Notes: generated from the sequence alone by a model not told the origin. Counted from the first letter of the stretch, positions 52,365 through 61,637 are shown. The stretch: DNA of 64,000 bases from JANMZR01 sp040385875 (GCA_040385875.1 JAZKGO010000076.1:8343-72342); one strand, 5' to 3'. Numbers and translations are program-made.

Positions 52365-52372
52365 TAATTTTG
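52365..52372 (+). promoter_or_regulatory. -7 promoter element of lysS
   Basis: TAATTTTG fits TAnnTTTG and lies 22 nt before the lysS start codon, which would give a leader of about 15 nt. Confidence 0.4.
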
Positions 52373-52394
52373 CAAAAATAATATACTACAATAA

Positions 52395-53957
52395 ATGCTT
52401 TCAGAACAAGAAGTACAACGTCGCCAAAAAAGAGAAGAATTGATGAGGATGGGAATCAATCCCTACCCCGCCGAAATGTTTGAAAGCAATGTTACAGCCG
52501 CTGACATTGAAAAGAATTACGAAAACAATAAGATTGATTACAAAAATGTATCCATTGCGGGTCGATTGATGAGCTTTCGGATTATGGGTTCGGCCTCATT
52601 TGCTGAAATTCAAGATTCAACAGGTAGGATTCAACTGTACTTCCGTCGTGATGACCTTTGTCCTGGAGAAGATAAGACTCTTTACAATACAGTTTTCAAA
52701 AAACTATTGGATATTGGTGATATTATAGGTGTGAAAGGTTATGTTTTCACCACTCAGACTGGCGAGGTTTCGATACATGTGGCTGAATTTAAATTGCTTA
52801 ATAAAGCACTTAGGCCATTGCCCATTGTAAAGAGAGATGAGGAAGGTCATGTTTTTGATGGTCTTACTGATCCTGAAATGCGGTATCGTCAACGCTATGT
52901 CGATCTGATTGTCAATCCAGAAATCAAAGATATTTTTATCAAAAGAGCGAGAATTATCAGCACTATGCGCCAAATTTTTGATGGTCGTGGCTGGTTGGAA
53001 GTGGAAACGCCAATATTACAACCCATTCATGGTGGAGCCGCCGCAAGGCCTTTTACTACGCATCATAATACGCTAGATATGCCGCTTTATTTGCGAATTG
53101 CGAATGAATTATATCTGAAAAGGTTGATTGTAGGTGGTTTTGAGGGTGTATATGAATTTGGAAAAATGTTCAGAAATGAAGGGATGGATCGTACACATAA
53201 TCCTGAATTTACCTCCCTTGAATTTTATATTGCCTATAAAGATTATTTCTGGATGATGGAAATGACGGAAGAAATATTGGAGAAAGTAGCGATTGCAACC
53301 AATGGAGAGTCTAAAGTTAAAGTAGGNNNNNNNNNNNNNNNNNNNNNNNNNNNNNNNNNNNNNNNNNNNNNNNNNNNNNNNNNNNNNNNNNNNNNNNNNN
53401 NNNNNNNNNNNNNNNNNNNNNNNNNNTTAACCAAAAAGCATCGAACCAAAGAAGGGCTTGTGGAGCGGTTTGAATTGTTTGTGAATGGAAAGGAAATTGC
53501 CAACGCTTATTCTGAATTGAATGATCCAATTGATCAAAAAGAGCGATTTGAAGAGCAATTGAAACTAGCTGCACGTGGGGATGATGAAGCCATGGCGATG
53601 GACGAAGACTTTATTCGTTCTTTGGAATATGGTATGCCTCCAACTTCTGGAATAGGTATTGGAATAGATCGTCTTACTATGCTTATGACTAACCAAACCA
53701 CTATTCAGGAAGTCTTATTTTTTCCTCAAATGAGGCCAGAGAAAAAAGTGGAAATGGCAAGTGAAGAGGAATTCGAGGCGATTGGTGTTTCTAAAACCTG
53801 GATTCCAGTTTTGCAAAAAATGGGTTTTACCACCATTAAGTTAATCAAAGAAGCAAACCCCAATAAAGTGTTTAATGACCTAGGGGGTATGCGCAAGAAA
53901 ATGAAAATTGAGGAGGCAATACCGAGTAAAGAAGTGGTGATGGCTTGGTTTCAATAA
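52395..53957 (+). CDS. lysS: Lysyl-tRNA synthetase, class II (interrupted by gap)
   Basis: Class II LysRS: an N-terminal OB-fold anticodon-binding domain (about 50-150, VSIAGRLMSFRIMGSASF), motif 1 around RRIISTMRQIF-like RARIISTMRQIFDGRGWLEV, motif 2 FRNEGMDRTHNPEFTSLEFY and motif 3 GIGIGIDRLTM. It charges tRNA-Lys. About 90 residues normally present between TNGESKVKVG and LTKKHRTKEG are lost in the N gap at 53327-53426, where 100 N stand for perhaps 270-330 bases. A C-terminal extension of about 80 residues after motif 3 is usual in Bacteroidota. Confidence 0.96.
   Translation: MLSEQEVQRRQKREELMRMGINPYPAEMFESNVTAADIEKNYENNKIDYKNVSIAGRLMSFRIMGSASFAEIQDSTGRIQLYFRRDDLCPGEDKTLYNTVFKKLLDIGDIIGVKGYVFTTQTGEVSIHVAEFKLLNKALRPLPIVKRDEEGHVFDGLTDPEMRYRQRYVDLIVNPEIKDIFIKRARIISTMRQIFDGRGWLEVETPILQPIHGGAAARPFTTHHNTLDMPLYLRIANELYLKRLIVGGFEGVYEFGKMFRNEGMDRTHNPEFTSLEFYIAYKDYFWMMEMTEEILEKVAIATNGESKVKVXXXXXXXXXXXXXXXXXXXXXXXXXXXXXXXXXXLTKKHRTKEGLVERFELFVNGKEIANAYSELNDPIDQKERFEEQLKLAARGDDEAMAMDEDFIRSLEYGMPPTSGIGIGIDRLTMLMTNQTTIQEVLFFPQMRPEKKVEMASEEEFEAIGVSKTWIPVLQKMGFTTIKLIKEANPNKVFNDLGGMRKKMKIEEAIPSKEVVMAWFQ
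53327..53426. other. Assembly gap, 100 N, inside lysS
   Basis: Placeholder gap. Comparison with the normal LysRS length indicates that the real missing piece is longer than 100 bases. Confidence 0.98.
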
Positions 53958-53965
53958 CAATACAG

Positions 53966-53997
53966 GGCCAAACTAATAATTCAAAAATAGTTTGGCC
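53966..53997. terminator. Bidirectional hairpin between lysS and the YqgE gene
   Basis: GGCCAAACTA (53966-53975) pairs perfectly with TAGTTTGGCC (53988-53997), with a T-rich end on the plus side. Confidence 0.82.
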
Positions 53998-54001
53998 TAT
54001 T

Positions 54002-54550
54002 TTAATTGAGTCTAGGATCAATTGGGTAATTGGCCATCACTTTAAAGTCCCCACCCATTTTTTTAAGGGTATCACGCCAATATTCTTTTGAAGTTTTCAT
54101 GATACTTTCAGAGTCGCCCTCTGATATAATCCAAGAATTTCGTTTCATTTCCTGATCTAGTTGACCAGCCGACCAGCCAGAATAGCCAATAAAAAATCTG
54201 ACTTGGTCTATTGAAATAATACCCAAGTTCAAATTTTCGAGCATTTTATCAAAATTCCCACCCCAATACAAGCCTTTTACAATCTCAATACCCTCAGTAA
54301 TGGCTGCAGGATTGGTATGCAAAAAATGAAGTGTGTCTCGCTGAACCGGCCCTCCTACATTTACTTTTATATCTGGGTATACATTTTTGGAAAGCAAGTC
54401 GCCCAAATTATATTCAGTGGGCTGATTCAAAACCAACCCAAATGAGCCATCTGAATTGTTTTCGCATAATAAAATCACTGAGCGCTCAAAATTTGGATCT
54501 CCCAAAAATGGCTCAGCAATCAATAAACAGCCAGCCTCTAATTTTCCCAT
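54002..54550 (-). CDS. YqgE/AlgH family protein (DUF179)
   Basis: A 182-residue protein with the whole DUF179 pattern: GCLLIAEPFLGDPNFERSVI, SFGLVLNQPTE, VNVGGPVQRDTLHFLH, and FIGYSGWSAGQLDQEMKRNS. The fold is known from structures but the biochemical role is not established; AlgH of Pseudomonas affects alginate and virulence regulation. It is a cytoplasmic single-gene unit here, convergent with lysS. Confidence 0.95.
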   Translation of the reverse strand: MGKLEAGCLLIAEPFLGDPNFERSVILLCENNSDGSFGLVLNQPTEYNLGDLLSKNVYPDIKVNVGGPVQRDTLHFLHTNPAAITEGIEIVKGLYWGGNFDKMLENLNLGIISIDQVRFFIGYSGWSAGQLDQEMKRNSWIISEGDSESIMKTSKEYWRDTLKKMGGDFKVMANYPIDPRLN

Positions 54551-54729
54551 GGATACTTTTCTGTTTTTTCTATAAATTTCAAATAAAAACGCTAATTATT
54601 CAAATATTTAAAATGAAAATAGTTCTTTCATCATGATTTTAAAGGAGTATTTCATATAAAATAATATTTTTTGAGTAATCTATTTACCTTCGTAACAGTA
54701 TTATTACAACAATTTAAAATATTAAAACC

Positions 54730-55035
54730 ATGAGCGTAACCGCAAAACATTTGGCCACATTTATTTTAGGTGCTGCAGCGGGTGTAGCATTAAATAAATA
54801 CCTTCAAACTGAAGAAGGTGAGAAGTTTTTAGACGATTTAAAAGAAAAAGGTTCAAAATATAAGACGGAAGCAGAAGATGCACTTAATAACGCCCCGGAG
54901 TATTTTGAAAAATTAAAAAACGAAGGTTCCGCACTGTTAAAAGAGCGATTTCCCGATGTTGAAAATGTATTGAAAGACCTTTTTGCAAATTTTGGAAAGA
55001 AAGAGGCAAGCGCTCCAACGGATCCCCAAGTGTAG
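54730..55035 (+). CDS. YtxH-domain small protein
   Basis: A 101-residue protein: one N-terminal hydrophobic helix (LATFILGAAAGVALNKYLQT) followed by a charged helical region (EEGEKFLDDLKEKGSKYKTE), the layout of the YtxH family. Such proteins are membrane-anchored, often induced by general stress, and otherwise uncharacterised. The promoter region has TACCTTCG about 38 nt before the ATG, similar in place to the CTTTG of the shared elements, but the upstream words are missing. A terminator follows. Confidence 0.85.
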   Translation: MSVTAKHLATFILGAAAGVALNKYLQTEEGEKFLDDLKEKGSKYKTEAEDALNNAPEYFEKLKNEGSALLKERFPDVENVLKDLFANFGKKEASAPTDPQV

Positions 55036-55057
55036 AAAAGATTATATTTTATAATAG

Positions 55058-55088
55058 AATGCCTGGCTCAGCTAGGCATTTTTTTTGA
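55058..55088 (+). terminator. Hairpin terminator after the YtxH gene
   Basis: AATGCCT (55058-55064) pairs with AGGCATT (55074-55080), with inner AGC/GCT pairing, followed by eight T. It overlaps the end of the convergent gene. Confidence 0.8.
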
Positions 55089-56166
55089 ACTGATTTTGTA
55101 AAATGAGGTTCTCAAGAGCCAAAGCATAACCATGAGCTGGGCAAGCCCAATGGATATGAAATAAGGTATATTTTGCCAATTTCTGTAAAATATAATTTTC
55201 ATATGAACTCAATAATCCAGCTTTGAAAAAGTAGAAATCTTGTGCCGCTAATTTTATTTCATCGAAGCCAAATGTAATCTTGTAATCTATCCCTAGTCTT
55301 AGTAAAGAGCTGGATATCAATATATTATTGAAAGTTTTATTTTTTTGGCTAAAATTCAACAAATCATCGATTAATTTTTCTTTTACTTCTTGTGAATTTG
55401 GAAAAATATTTTTTTCTAAAAGCCGAGCCACATGGTAGGCTATGATTAAACTATCCGCATAATTATGGGAGATTAAAAAGGGGTTTGAAATATAATCATC
55501 CGATAAAATACTTTCTTTAATATATTCCCACGAAGCTAAACCTGTATCATCCAATTCAATTGAGGCAGATTTTAAACAAAGCAATACATTTGCCAGTACA
55601 CAAGTATCAAACTCCAAAGGCATGTTTTTACCAAACCAGGTGGAGTAGGCTCCTAAGTTTTTGTATTGGGGAAAAGTATTTTTAATTTTCTTTAAACCAT
55701 TGTTTGAATGTTCTTTTAGTTTGGTTTGAAGCCATTGCACCTCTAAAGTGGAATGGGGTTTTGAAAGAAAAATCAAAGCAGTGTCATCAGCGTCGTCTGG
55801 AAGTTGAAAATGTTTGAAGTGCTTGAAAAACAATCCATTGCCAAAATGCTTACTGGGTTTTGAAGGATAAAAATTATAAGTAAGTATCCCATTTTTATTT
55901 TGATAGTCAATATAGTTTAAGGTAGATTTTTCAATAATATCTTCTACTACTTTTTGGTTTTCAATCGACAAATATTCTTTGCAATTTTTTAAAATTAAAA
56001 CAATTGAAGCGGTATGAAATATTGAATTATCAGGTCTGGAATATCCAATTATTTTATTTAATCGGGTATTTGGAAATATCCCTTCATTCCAAAATCTCTG
56101 GTCAGCATTTTTTTGAATAGTATAAATTTCATGTACTATTTGGTCAATAACTGTCAAATTTGACAT
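55072..56166 (-). CDS. Protein with DxDD motif, possible alpha/alpha-toroid (terpene-cyclase-like) fold
   Basis: I do not firmly recognise this 364-residue protein. It is almost all helical, with repeated helix-pair-like segments, and contains LPDDADDTALIFLSK, in which D125-A-D-D128 has the form of the DxDD acid motif of class II terpene cyclases. Other segments (GAYSTWFGKNMPLEFDTCVL, HIHWACPAHGYALALENLIL) also suit an alpha/alpha-barrel. It is shorter than usual class II diterpene cyclases and no prenyl-synthesis gene is nearby, so enzyme function is speculation. It has no signal peptide and is divergent from moaC. Confidence 0.55.
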   Translation of the reverse strand: MSNLTVIDQIVHEIYTIQKNADQRFWNEGIFPNTRLNKIIGYSRPDNSIFHTASIVLILKNCKEYLSIENQKVVEDIIEKSTLNYIDYQNKNGILTYNFYPSKPSKHFGNGLFFKHFKHFQLPDDADDTALIFLSKPHSTLEVQWLQTKLKEHSNNGLKKIKNTFPQYKNLGAYSTWFGKNMPLEFDTCVLANVLLCLKSASIELDDTGLASWEYIKESILSDDYISNPFLISHNYADSLIIAYHVARLLEKNIFPNSQEVKEKLIDDLLNFSQKNKTFNNILISSSLLRLGIDYKITFGFDEIKLAAQDFYFFKAGLLSSYENYILQKLAKYTLFHIHWACPAHGYALALENLILQNQFKKNA

Positions 56167-56195
56167 ATTTTAGAGGATGATTATGCTTTCAAAAC

Positions 56196-56203
56196 TATAT
56201 TTG
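56196..56203 (+). promoter_or_regulatory. -7 promoter element of moaC
   Basis: TATATTTG fits TAnnTTTG and lies 17 nt before the moaC start codon, in the gap between divergent genes. Confidence 0.4.
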
Positions 56204-56220
56204 TGTAAAGATTATAAAAA

Positions 56221-56703
56221 ATGGCTAATAAATCATTTTCACATTTGGATGAAAATTCGAATCCATCGATGGTGGATGTTTCGGACAAAATAGAGACCAA
56301 GCGAATTGCTATTGCCCAATCGGTAGTGATATTAAATGAGGAAATCATGAAGATGATGGTAAATGGGGACATCCAAACAAAGAAAGGGGCGGTGTTTCAA
56401 ACGGCTATTATAGCGGGAACAATGGGTGCTAAACGAACCTCCGATTTGATTCCGTTGTGTCATCCGATTGGCCTCGATTCATGTAAATTTACCATTGAAG
56501 CGAGTGGTAATAAGGTACTTATTAATTGTACTTGTAGCCTCACCGCCAAAACAGGTGTGGAGATGGAAGCGTTGATGGGTGCAAGTATTGCTGCTTTAAC
56601 CATCTATGATATGTGCAAAGCCTTCAGCCATGATATCATCATTAAAGAAACAAAACTGATTGAGAAAAAAGGAGGCAAAAGTGATTATTTGTTCAAAGAA
56701 TGA
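56221..56703 (+). CDS. moaC: Cyclic pyranopterin monophosphate synthase MoaC
   Basis: A 160-residue protein with the full MoaC pattern: SHLDENSNPSMVDVSDK at the start, the active-site region DLIPLCHPIGLDSCKF, VEMEALMGASIAALTIYDMC and the catalytic Lys in DMCKA. It converts the MoaA product to cyclic pyranopterin monophosphate in molybdenum cofactor synthesis. A mobA-like gene follows after 13 nt, consistent with the same pathway; moaA and the others are not in view. Confidence 0.96.
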   Translation: MANKSFSHLDENSNPSMVDVSDKIETKRIAIAQSVVILNEEIMKMMVNGDIQTKKGAVFQTAIIAGTMGAKRTSDLIPLCHPIGLDSCKFTIEASGNKVLINCTCSLTAKTGVEMEALMGASIAALTIYDMCKAFSHDIIIKETKLIEKKGGKSDYLFKE

Positions 56704-56716
56704 AGGGTTAAATTCT

Positions 56717-57826
56717 ATGCATCAGAAGCATTCAAATATTTCACGAGCTAAATTCGGCACTTTCGCAAGAAATGAAATGGCGGTTTTGGGAACCCCTTGT
56801 GACCAAATTAAAATACTTTTTGATAAAATAATAGCTCGTTTTCCCCAAAAAAATATTGCTGTAGTAGAGGCTGACCATCAAGCAGAGGGTAATATTCTTG
56901 CGTTTTCGAAATGGACTGATAAAATCAACTTTCAAAGGTTTGAAACAAAAAATAATTTCAATGATTTTGAAAAAAGAATGTTTTTTGAAAATACTGATTT
57001 GACATTAATCAACGGAAATCATTTTGTGGGAAAATGCCAAATAATTGTGATTGATGATAAAAAACCATTGGAGAAAAAGTTGTCAAAATTGACAGATGTA
57101 GCTTTGGTCATTCAAAAATCGGATCAAATTCCTGGTTATATTTTGGACCATTTAGGGGATAATCACCCACCAATAGTTGGCTGGGAGGATGATGAAGCCA
57201 TTTTCAATTTTATTTCTGATTATTTTATGAATAGGATTCCCCCATTATTTGGCTTGGTTTTATCTGGTGGTAAAAGTAGCCGAATGGGAATGGATAAAGG
57301 AACTCTGAGATATCATAACCAATTACCCCAGATACAACATTGCTTTAATTTATTGCAAAAATATTGTGGAGAAAATGTTTATTTGTCGGTAAGCAATGAA
57401 CAATATCAAGACTTAAATTTACCGATAATTAAAGATTCATTTTTGGAGATAGGCCCTACGGGTGGCATACTTTCGGCTTTGAAGCAACATCCCAATGCGG
57501 CATGGTTGGTGGTAGCTTGTGATATGCCTTTTATCAATGAAAATACTTTGAAGAAATTGGTTGCCAATCGAAATTCCTCAAAAATAGCAACCGCTTTCCA
57601 AAGCCCCAATGAGGAGTTTCCAGAGCCATTAATTACCATTTGGGAACCAAGAGCCTATCCGAAATTATTGACAATGCTTGCTTATGGATATGATTGTCCA
57701 CGGAAAACCTTGATTAATTCAGACATTGAGTTGATAAAAGTTGATGACCCCGCAGAGCTGCAAAATATCAACACCAAGGAAGAATACGAAAGGGCGATTA
57801 TTGATTTGAGCCCAAAAATTGTTTAA
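56717..57826 (+). CDS. MobA-like NTP transferase with MobB-like N-terminal region
   Basis: The ATG at 56717 gives 369 residues; the frame is open from inside moaC, but that part is not conserved-looking. The C-terminal half (from about 180) is a MobA-type nucleotidyltransferase: GLVLSGGKSSRMGMDKGTLR binds GTP, PTGGILSALKQHP and VACDMPFI hold the metal site. The N-terminal 175 residues resemble MobB in order (AVVEADHQAEGN, VIQKSDQIPG) but have no P-loop. It should attach GMP to molybdopterin; the N-terminal part may help dimerisation. It overlaps nothing and stops 4 nt before the thiamine pyrophosphokinase ATG. Confidence 0.82.
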   Translation: MHQKHSNISRAKFGTFARNEMAVLGTPCDQIKILFDKIIARFPQKNIAVVEADHQAEGNILAFSKWTDKINFQRFETKNNFNDFEKRMFFENTDLTLINGNHFVGKCQIIVIDDKKPLEKKLSKLTDVALVIQKSDQIPGYILDHLGDNHPPIVGWEDDEAIFNFISDYFMNRIPPLFGLVLSGGKSSRMGMDKGTLRYHNQLPQIQHCFNLLQKYCGENVYLSVSNEQYQDLNLPIIKDSFLEIGPTGGILSALKQHPNAAWLVVACDMPFINENTLKKLVANRNSSKIATAFQSPNEEFPEPLITIWEPRAYPKLLTMLAYGYDCPRKTLINSDIELIKVDDPAELQNINTKEEYERAIIDLSPKIV

Positions 57827-57830
57827 AATT

Positions 57831-58493
57831 ATGTCGAGCCATCATATTATTCGAGACGATCAGGAGCCTGCTTTGATAATAGCCAATGGTGAAAGCTGCC
57901 ATACTGAAATTTTGGGTCAGTTATTGGAATGGTCACCTTTGGTGGTGGTTTTAGATGGAGCTATCAGCAGAGTGCTTGATTTGGATATTAAAGTGGACGT
58001 GCTTTTGGGCGATTTTGACAGAAATATTGATAGTGAAAAAATTGCCGCTCAACAATCCGACATTCAAATGGTCTATTTACCTGACCAAAATAAAACAGAT
58101 TTAGAAAAGGCCTTGGAGTTTTTAATAGAAGCGGGTCATAAAGCGGTGAATATTGTTTGGGCCACTGGCAAGCGTTCCGATCATTCTATCACCAATATCA
58201 CTAATATTGTAAGGTATAAAAATCAATTGAAAATCGTATTGATAGACAACCATTCCAAGATATTTCCAATTGATAAGGTTTTTGAGAAATGGTATGTAGC
58301 TGGAACGCCGATTTCCTTAATTCCAGTCGGCCAGGCAACAGGAATCACCACCTCAGGCCTTAAATATAATCTTAATGATGAGGAGCTTATTTTGGGGTTT
58401 CGTTCTGGAAATTCTAATGAAGCCTTAAAAGATGGTTTTGTAAAAATAGCCGTTCAATCTGGAGAATTATTGTTAATGGAGTGCTGGGATTAG
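57831..58493 (+). CDS. Thiamine pyrophosphokinase
   Basis: ATG at 57831, 4 nt after the stop of the previous gene, gives 220 residues. VVLDGAISRVLDLDIKVDVL, LGDFDR, and LPDQNKTDLEKALEFL carry the acidic residues and NKTD motif that bind Mg-ATP, and GKRSDHSITNI is the following thiamine-site segment. The enzyme makes thiamine diphosphate from thiamine and ATP. The tight spacing suggests co-transcription with moaC and the mobA-like gene, though the pathways differ. Confidence 0.9.
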   Translation: MSSHHIIRDDQEPALIIANGESCHTEILGQLLEWSPLVVVLDGAISRVLDLDIKVDVLLGDFDRNIDSEKIAAQQSDIQMVYLPDQNKTDLEKALEFLIEAGHKAVNIVWATGKRSDHSITNITNIVRYKNQLKIVLIDNHSKIFPIDKVFEKWYVAGTPISLIPVGQATGITTSGLKYNLNDEELILGFRSGNSNEALKDGFVKIAVQSGELLLMECWD

Positions 58494-58630
58494 ATTTTTT
58501 GTTTTCAATCATTTAATTATTATGATGAAAATGATGTTTCTTTGTAAACTTGGCATTGATTTTGATTCTTTTAGTTTTAGCTTTTTTGATTCATTTACAC
58601 AGCTAATTTTGACCAAACAATAAATTTTTT

Positions 58631-60211
58631 ATGGCTATGGATTTAAACATTTCTATAAAAAACAATAATCTATTAATTTCCATAATGGCTACCGTTATTG
58701 TAGCTTTCTTTCTAAGATTTTATAAATTAGGGGATTATCCCTTACAAATTAACCAAGACGAACTTTCAAATATTTATGACGGGTATTGCATTAGCGAAAC
58801 TGGTGCAGATCGTTGGGGGGTGAAAACCCCAATCATTTTGAAGGCTTTTGGGGAATTCGATAATAGACCGCCCCTTTATGCGTATCTGGCTGCGATAAGT
58901 ATTAAAATATTTGGTTATTCGATTATCTCAGGTAGGCTACCATCCGCCATAATAGGCTTTATTTCGCTTTTTTTATTATATTATGTTGCCAATAAGCTAG
59001 GTGGGCGATTATATGGCTTTATATGTTTATTATTGGCCGCCATTTCGCCTTGGCACTTGATTTATTCTAGGATTGCCCACGAGGGAGCTGCTTTGCCTCC
59101 TTTCTTTATTATTTTTACACTTTTTTTATGGTTTAGATGTAGGGAGAAGAACTTTAGCCTAAAGTACCTTCTCTCAATTGGTTTTGTGATGGGGCTAGCC
59201 ACTAATGCTTACCAAGCCACAAAAATGATATTTTTACTCGTTTCGTTTCTCGTTGCCATTGATGTGGCTATTCAAACAAAATGGGATATAAAAAAGCTGA
59301 TTTATTTATCAATAGCCATTTTTTTGGGAGCAAGCCCTCAAATATTAGCCTCAATTTTATACCCAGATCAATTTTTTTCTAGAGCTAATGACCAAATGAT
59401 TGATTTTTCATTTTCGTTAAGTTGTGTCAAAACTATTGCTACTAATTTTCTACATAATTTTAGTCCTCAGTACTTGTTTTTAAGCTTTGGGGAATTCAAT
59501 AATTTAACAATTGGTAGGCTGATGCTTTTTGAAATTGGCTTTTTTTACTCGGGTTTATTTCTTTTTTATCACTTGCATAAGCATTATACCAAATTTGACA
59601 TAAAATACATCTACCTATTGTTGATAGTATCGGTGATACCAGCTACTATTACAAAGGACAATCCGCATGCTTTAAGAGCCTCCGCATCAATACTGTTATT
59701 GCCAATTTTTAGTGGAGCCGCCATTCATTTTTGTTATCAAAAATTGACGAAGCTAAAATTCGGAAATTCGATTTCACTTTTCATTACGGGCTTATTTATT
59801 TTAAATATTGTTTTTAATATTAGTCAATATACTAAAAGCCCAGAAATGAGAGGCCAAGGTCACCAATATGGTCAGGTAGCTATGTACACAGGTATGAAAG
59901 ATTTCCATCATGAGTATGATACCATTTATATTCAACTTTATGGGGCTTTTCAATATTTATTTGTGGCAAGTTATTTAAATATGCACCCAAAAGAATATCA
60001 GAATCAGGAGAAAATTCACACTAAAACTGGATGGTATGATTTTAGTAAATTAGGTAAGTTTCAATTTTTATCCATTGACCAAATAAAAGCTAAAAATTCA
60101 TCACCCCAGAAGGGGAAAAATTTATTGGTTTTACTCGAAAAATCAGAAAAATACACTTTGGTAGATAGTGTATATTTTATGGGCGAAAAAATTTATTATT
60201 ATAAAAACTGA
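58631..60211 (+). CDS. GT39-type membrane glycosyltransferase (ArnT/PMT-like)
   Basis: A 526-residue membrane protein with about 11 helices. FRFYKLGDYPLQINQDELSN-like start (RFYKLGDYPLQINQDELSNI) places the Asp/Glu pair after helix 1 where GT-C enzymes have their catalytic acid; AFGEFDNRPPLYAYLAAISI and SPWHLIYSRIAHEGAALPPF are family segments. Such enzymes transfer a sugar from a polyprenyl phosphate donor to lipid A or protein on the periplasmic side. Donor and acceptor are unknown. It stands alone. Confidence 0.85.
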   Translation: MAMDLNISIKNNNLLISIMATVIVAFFLRFYKLGDYPLQINQDELSNIYDGYCISETGADRWGVKTPIILKAFGEFDNRPPLYAYLAAISIKIFGYSIISGRLPSAIIGFISLFLLYYVANKLGGRLYGFICLLLAAISPWHLIYSRIAHEGAALPPFFIIFTLFLWFRCREKNFSLKYLLSIGFVMGLATNAYQATKMIFLLVSFLVAIDVAIQTKWDIKKLIYLSIAIFLGASPQILASILYPDQFFSRANDQMIDFSFSLSCVKTIATNFLHNFSPQYLFLSFGEFNNLTIGRLMLFEIGFFYSGLFLFYHLHKHYTKFDIKYIYLLLIVSVIPATITKDNPHALRASASILLLPIFSGAAIHFCYQKLTKLKFGNSISLFITGLFILNIVFNISQYTKSPEMRGQGHQYGQVAMYTGMKDFHHEYDTIYIQLYGAFQYLFVASYLNMHPKEYQNQEKIHTKTGWYDFSKLGKFQFLSIDQIKAKNSSPQKGKNLLVLLEKSEKYTLVDSVYFMGEKIYYYKN

Positions 60212-60229
60212 GTTTCAATTCAGTTACCC

Positions 60230-61522
60230 TTAATAGCCATATTTTTCTCCCCACATTGCCTTCAATTTCTCTTTAATTTTTTGCTCGTGTGGGTTATCCG
60301 AAGGCTCATAAAATGCTCTTTTTGATAACTCTTCGGGCAAAAATTCTTGAAAAACAAAATTGCCTTCGAAGCTATGCGCATATTTATAGTTTTTGCCATA
60401 ATCCAATGATGCCATTAGTTTGGTCGGCGCATTTCTAATTGGCAATGGAACTGACAAATTTCCTGATTTTTGTACCTCGGCCTGAGCGAATCCAATTGCA
60501 GTAACTGACGAATTGCTTTTTGCAGAAGTAGCAAGGTAAAGCGTTGTTTGTGAGAGAATTATGTTAGATTCTGGCCAACCGACCATTTTTACAGCTTGCA
60601 TACAGGAAGTGGCAATTAATAATGCGTTTGGATTGGCCAGGCCAATATCTTCCGAAGCCAAAATAAGTAATCTTCGTGCGATAAAATTTACATCTTCGCC
60701 GCCTTCAACCATACGAGCAAGCCAATATACTGCCGCATTGGGGTCAGAGCCTCTGATGGATTTTATAAATGCAGAAATAATGTCATAATGTTGCTCTCCA
60801 TCCTTGTCGTATTGGATAATATTTTGTTGAATCCTTTCTGCCACTAATTCATTGGTTATCAGTAATTCTTCGTTCGTATTTTGTTCACCGAATCCTGCGG
60901 AATAATTGGTTACTAATTCCAAAATATTGTAAAGCTTGCGCCCATCGCCACCTGAATATTGAATTATGGCATCATATTCAACTATTTTCACCTTTTTTTT
61001 ATTCAAATAAGTATCTTTCACCAAAGCTAAATCAAGCATTTTGATCAGTTCTGCTTTTTCCAAACCTTTGAGCACATACACTTGGCAGCGTGAGAGTAAG
61101 GCTGAAATTACTTCAAAAGAAGGGTTCTCGGTGGTGGCCCCAATCAGTGTAATCGTGCCTTTTTCAACTGCACCTAAAAGTGAATCTTGTTGGCTTTTGC
61201 TAAAGCGGTGAATCTCATCAATAAATAAAATGGGGCTTGGTCGATCAAAAAACTTGTGTTTTTTGGCATTATCAATGGCTTCACGAATATCCTTCACACC
61301 AGAATTAATGGCCGATAATGACTGAAAGGGTATTTTTAATGTATTTGCAATAATAGCAGCAAGGGTGGTTTTGCCCACCCCTGGAGGGCCCCAAAGTATA
61401 AATGAAGGTATTCTGCCCGCCTCAATTGCTTTTTTTAGAATGGCGCCCTCACCAACCAAATGACTTTGGCCAATGTATTCATCTAATTGTTTAGGTCGCA
61501 GCCGTTCTGCTAAAGGCTCCAT
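60230..61522 (-). CDS. rarA: Replication-associated recombination protein RarA (MgsA)
   Basis: A 430-residue AAA+ ATPase. MEPLAERLRPKQLDEYIGQS is the normal start; Walker A GPPGVGKTT, Walker B ILFIDEIHRF, sensor 1 GATTENPSF and the C-terminal tetramerisation domain (SAFIKSIRGSDPNAAVYWLA to AMWGEKYGY) are all present. It acts at stalled replication forks with SSB. Length is normal. The gene is convergent with the glycosyltransferase gene and 115 nt from the divergent thioesterase gene. Confidence 0.96.
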   Translation of the reverse strand: MEPLAERLRPKQLDEYIGQSHLVGEGAILKKAIEAGRIPSFILWGPPGVGKTTLAAIIANTLKIPFQSLSAINSGVKDIREAIDNAKKHKFFDRPSPILFIDEIHRFSKSQQDSLLGAVEKGTITLIGATTENPSFEVISALLSRCQVYVLKGLEKAELIKMLDLALVKDTYLNKKKVKIVEYDAIIQYSGGDGRKLYNILELVTNYSAGFGEQNTNEELLITNELVAERIQQNIIQYDKDGEQHYDIISAFIKSIRGSDPNAAVYWLARMVEGGEDVNFIARRLLILASEDIGLANPNALLIATSCMQAVKMVGWPESNIILSQTTLYLATSAKSNSSVTAIGFAQAEVQKSGNLSVPLPIRNAPTKLMASLDYGKNYKYAHSFEGNFVFQEFLPEELSKRAFYEPSDNPHEQKIKEKLKAMWGEKYGY

Positions 61523-61637
61523 TGTTGAAATTGATTAGTTTAAATTTTTGCTAAATTAAATAAAACTATCGCTTTTATAAGATTTTAGCGGGTATATAAT
61601 TTGAGCCAATTTCATTAAATTTGTTTAAAATATAGTT

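Noticed and set aside
54654..54692. A fifth copy of the three-part promoter element before the YtxH gene
   Set aside because: TACCTTCG is at the right distance from the start codon, but neither ATWRTRTAACA nor TRTGAATT is found at the required spacing.
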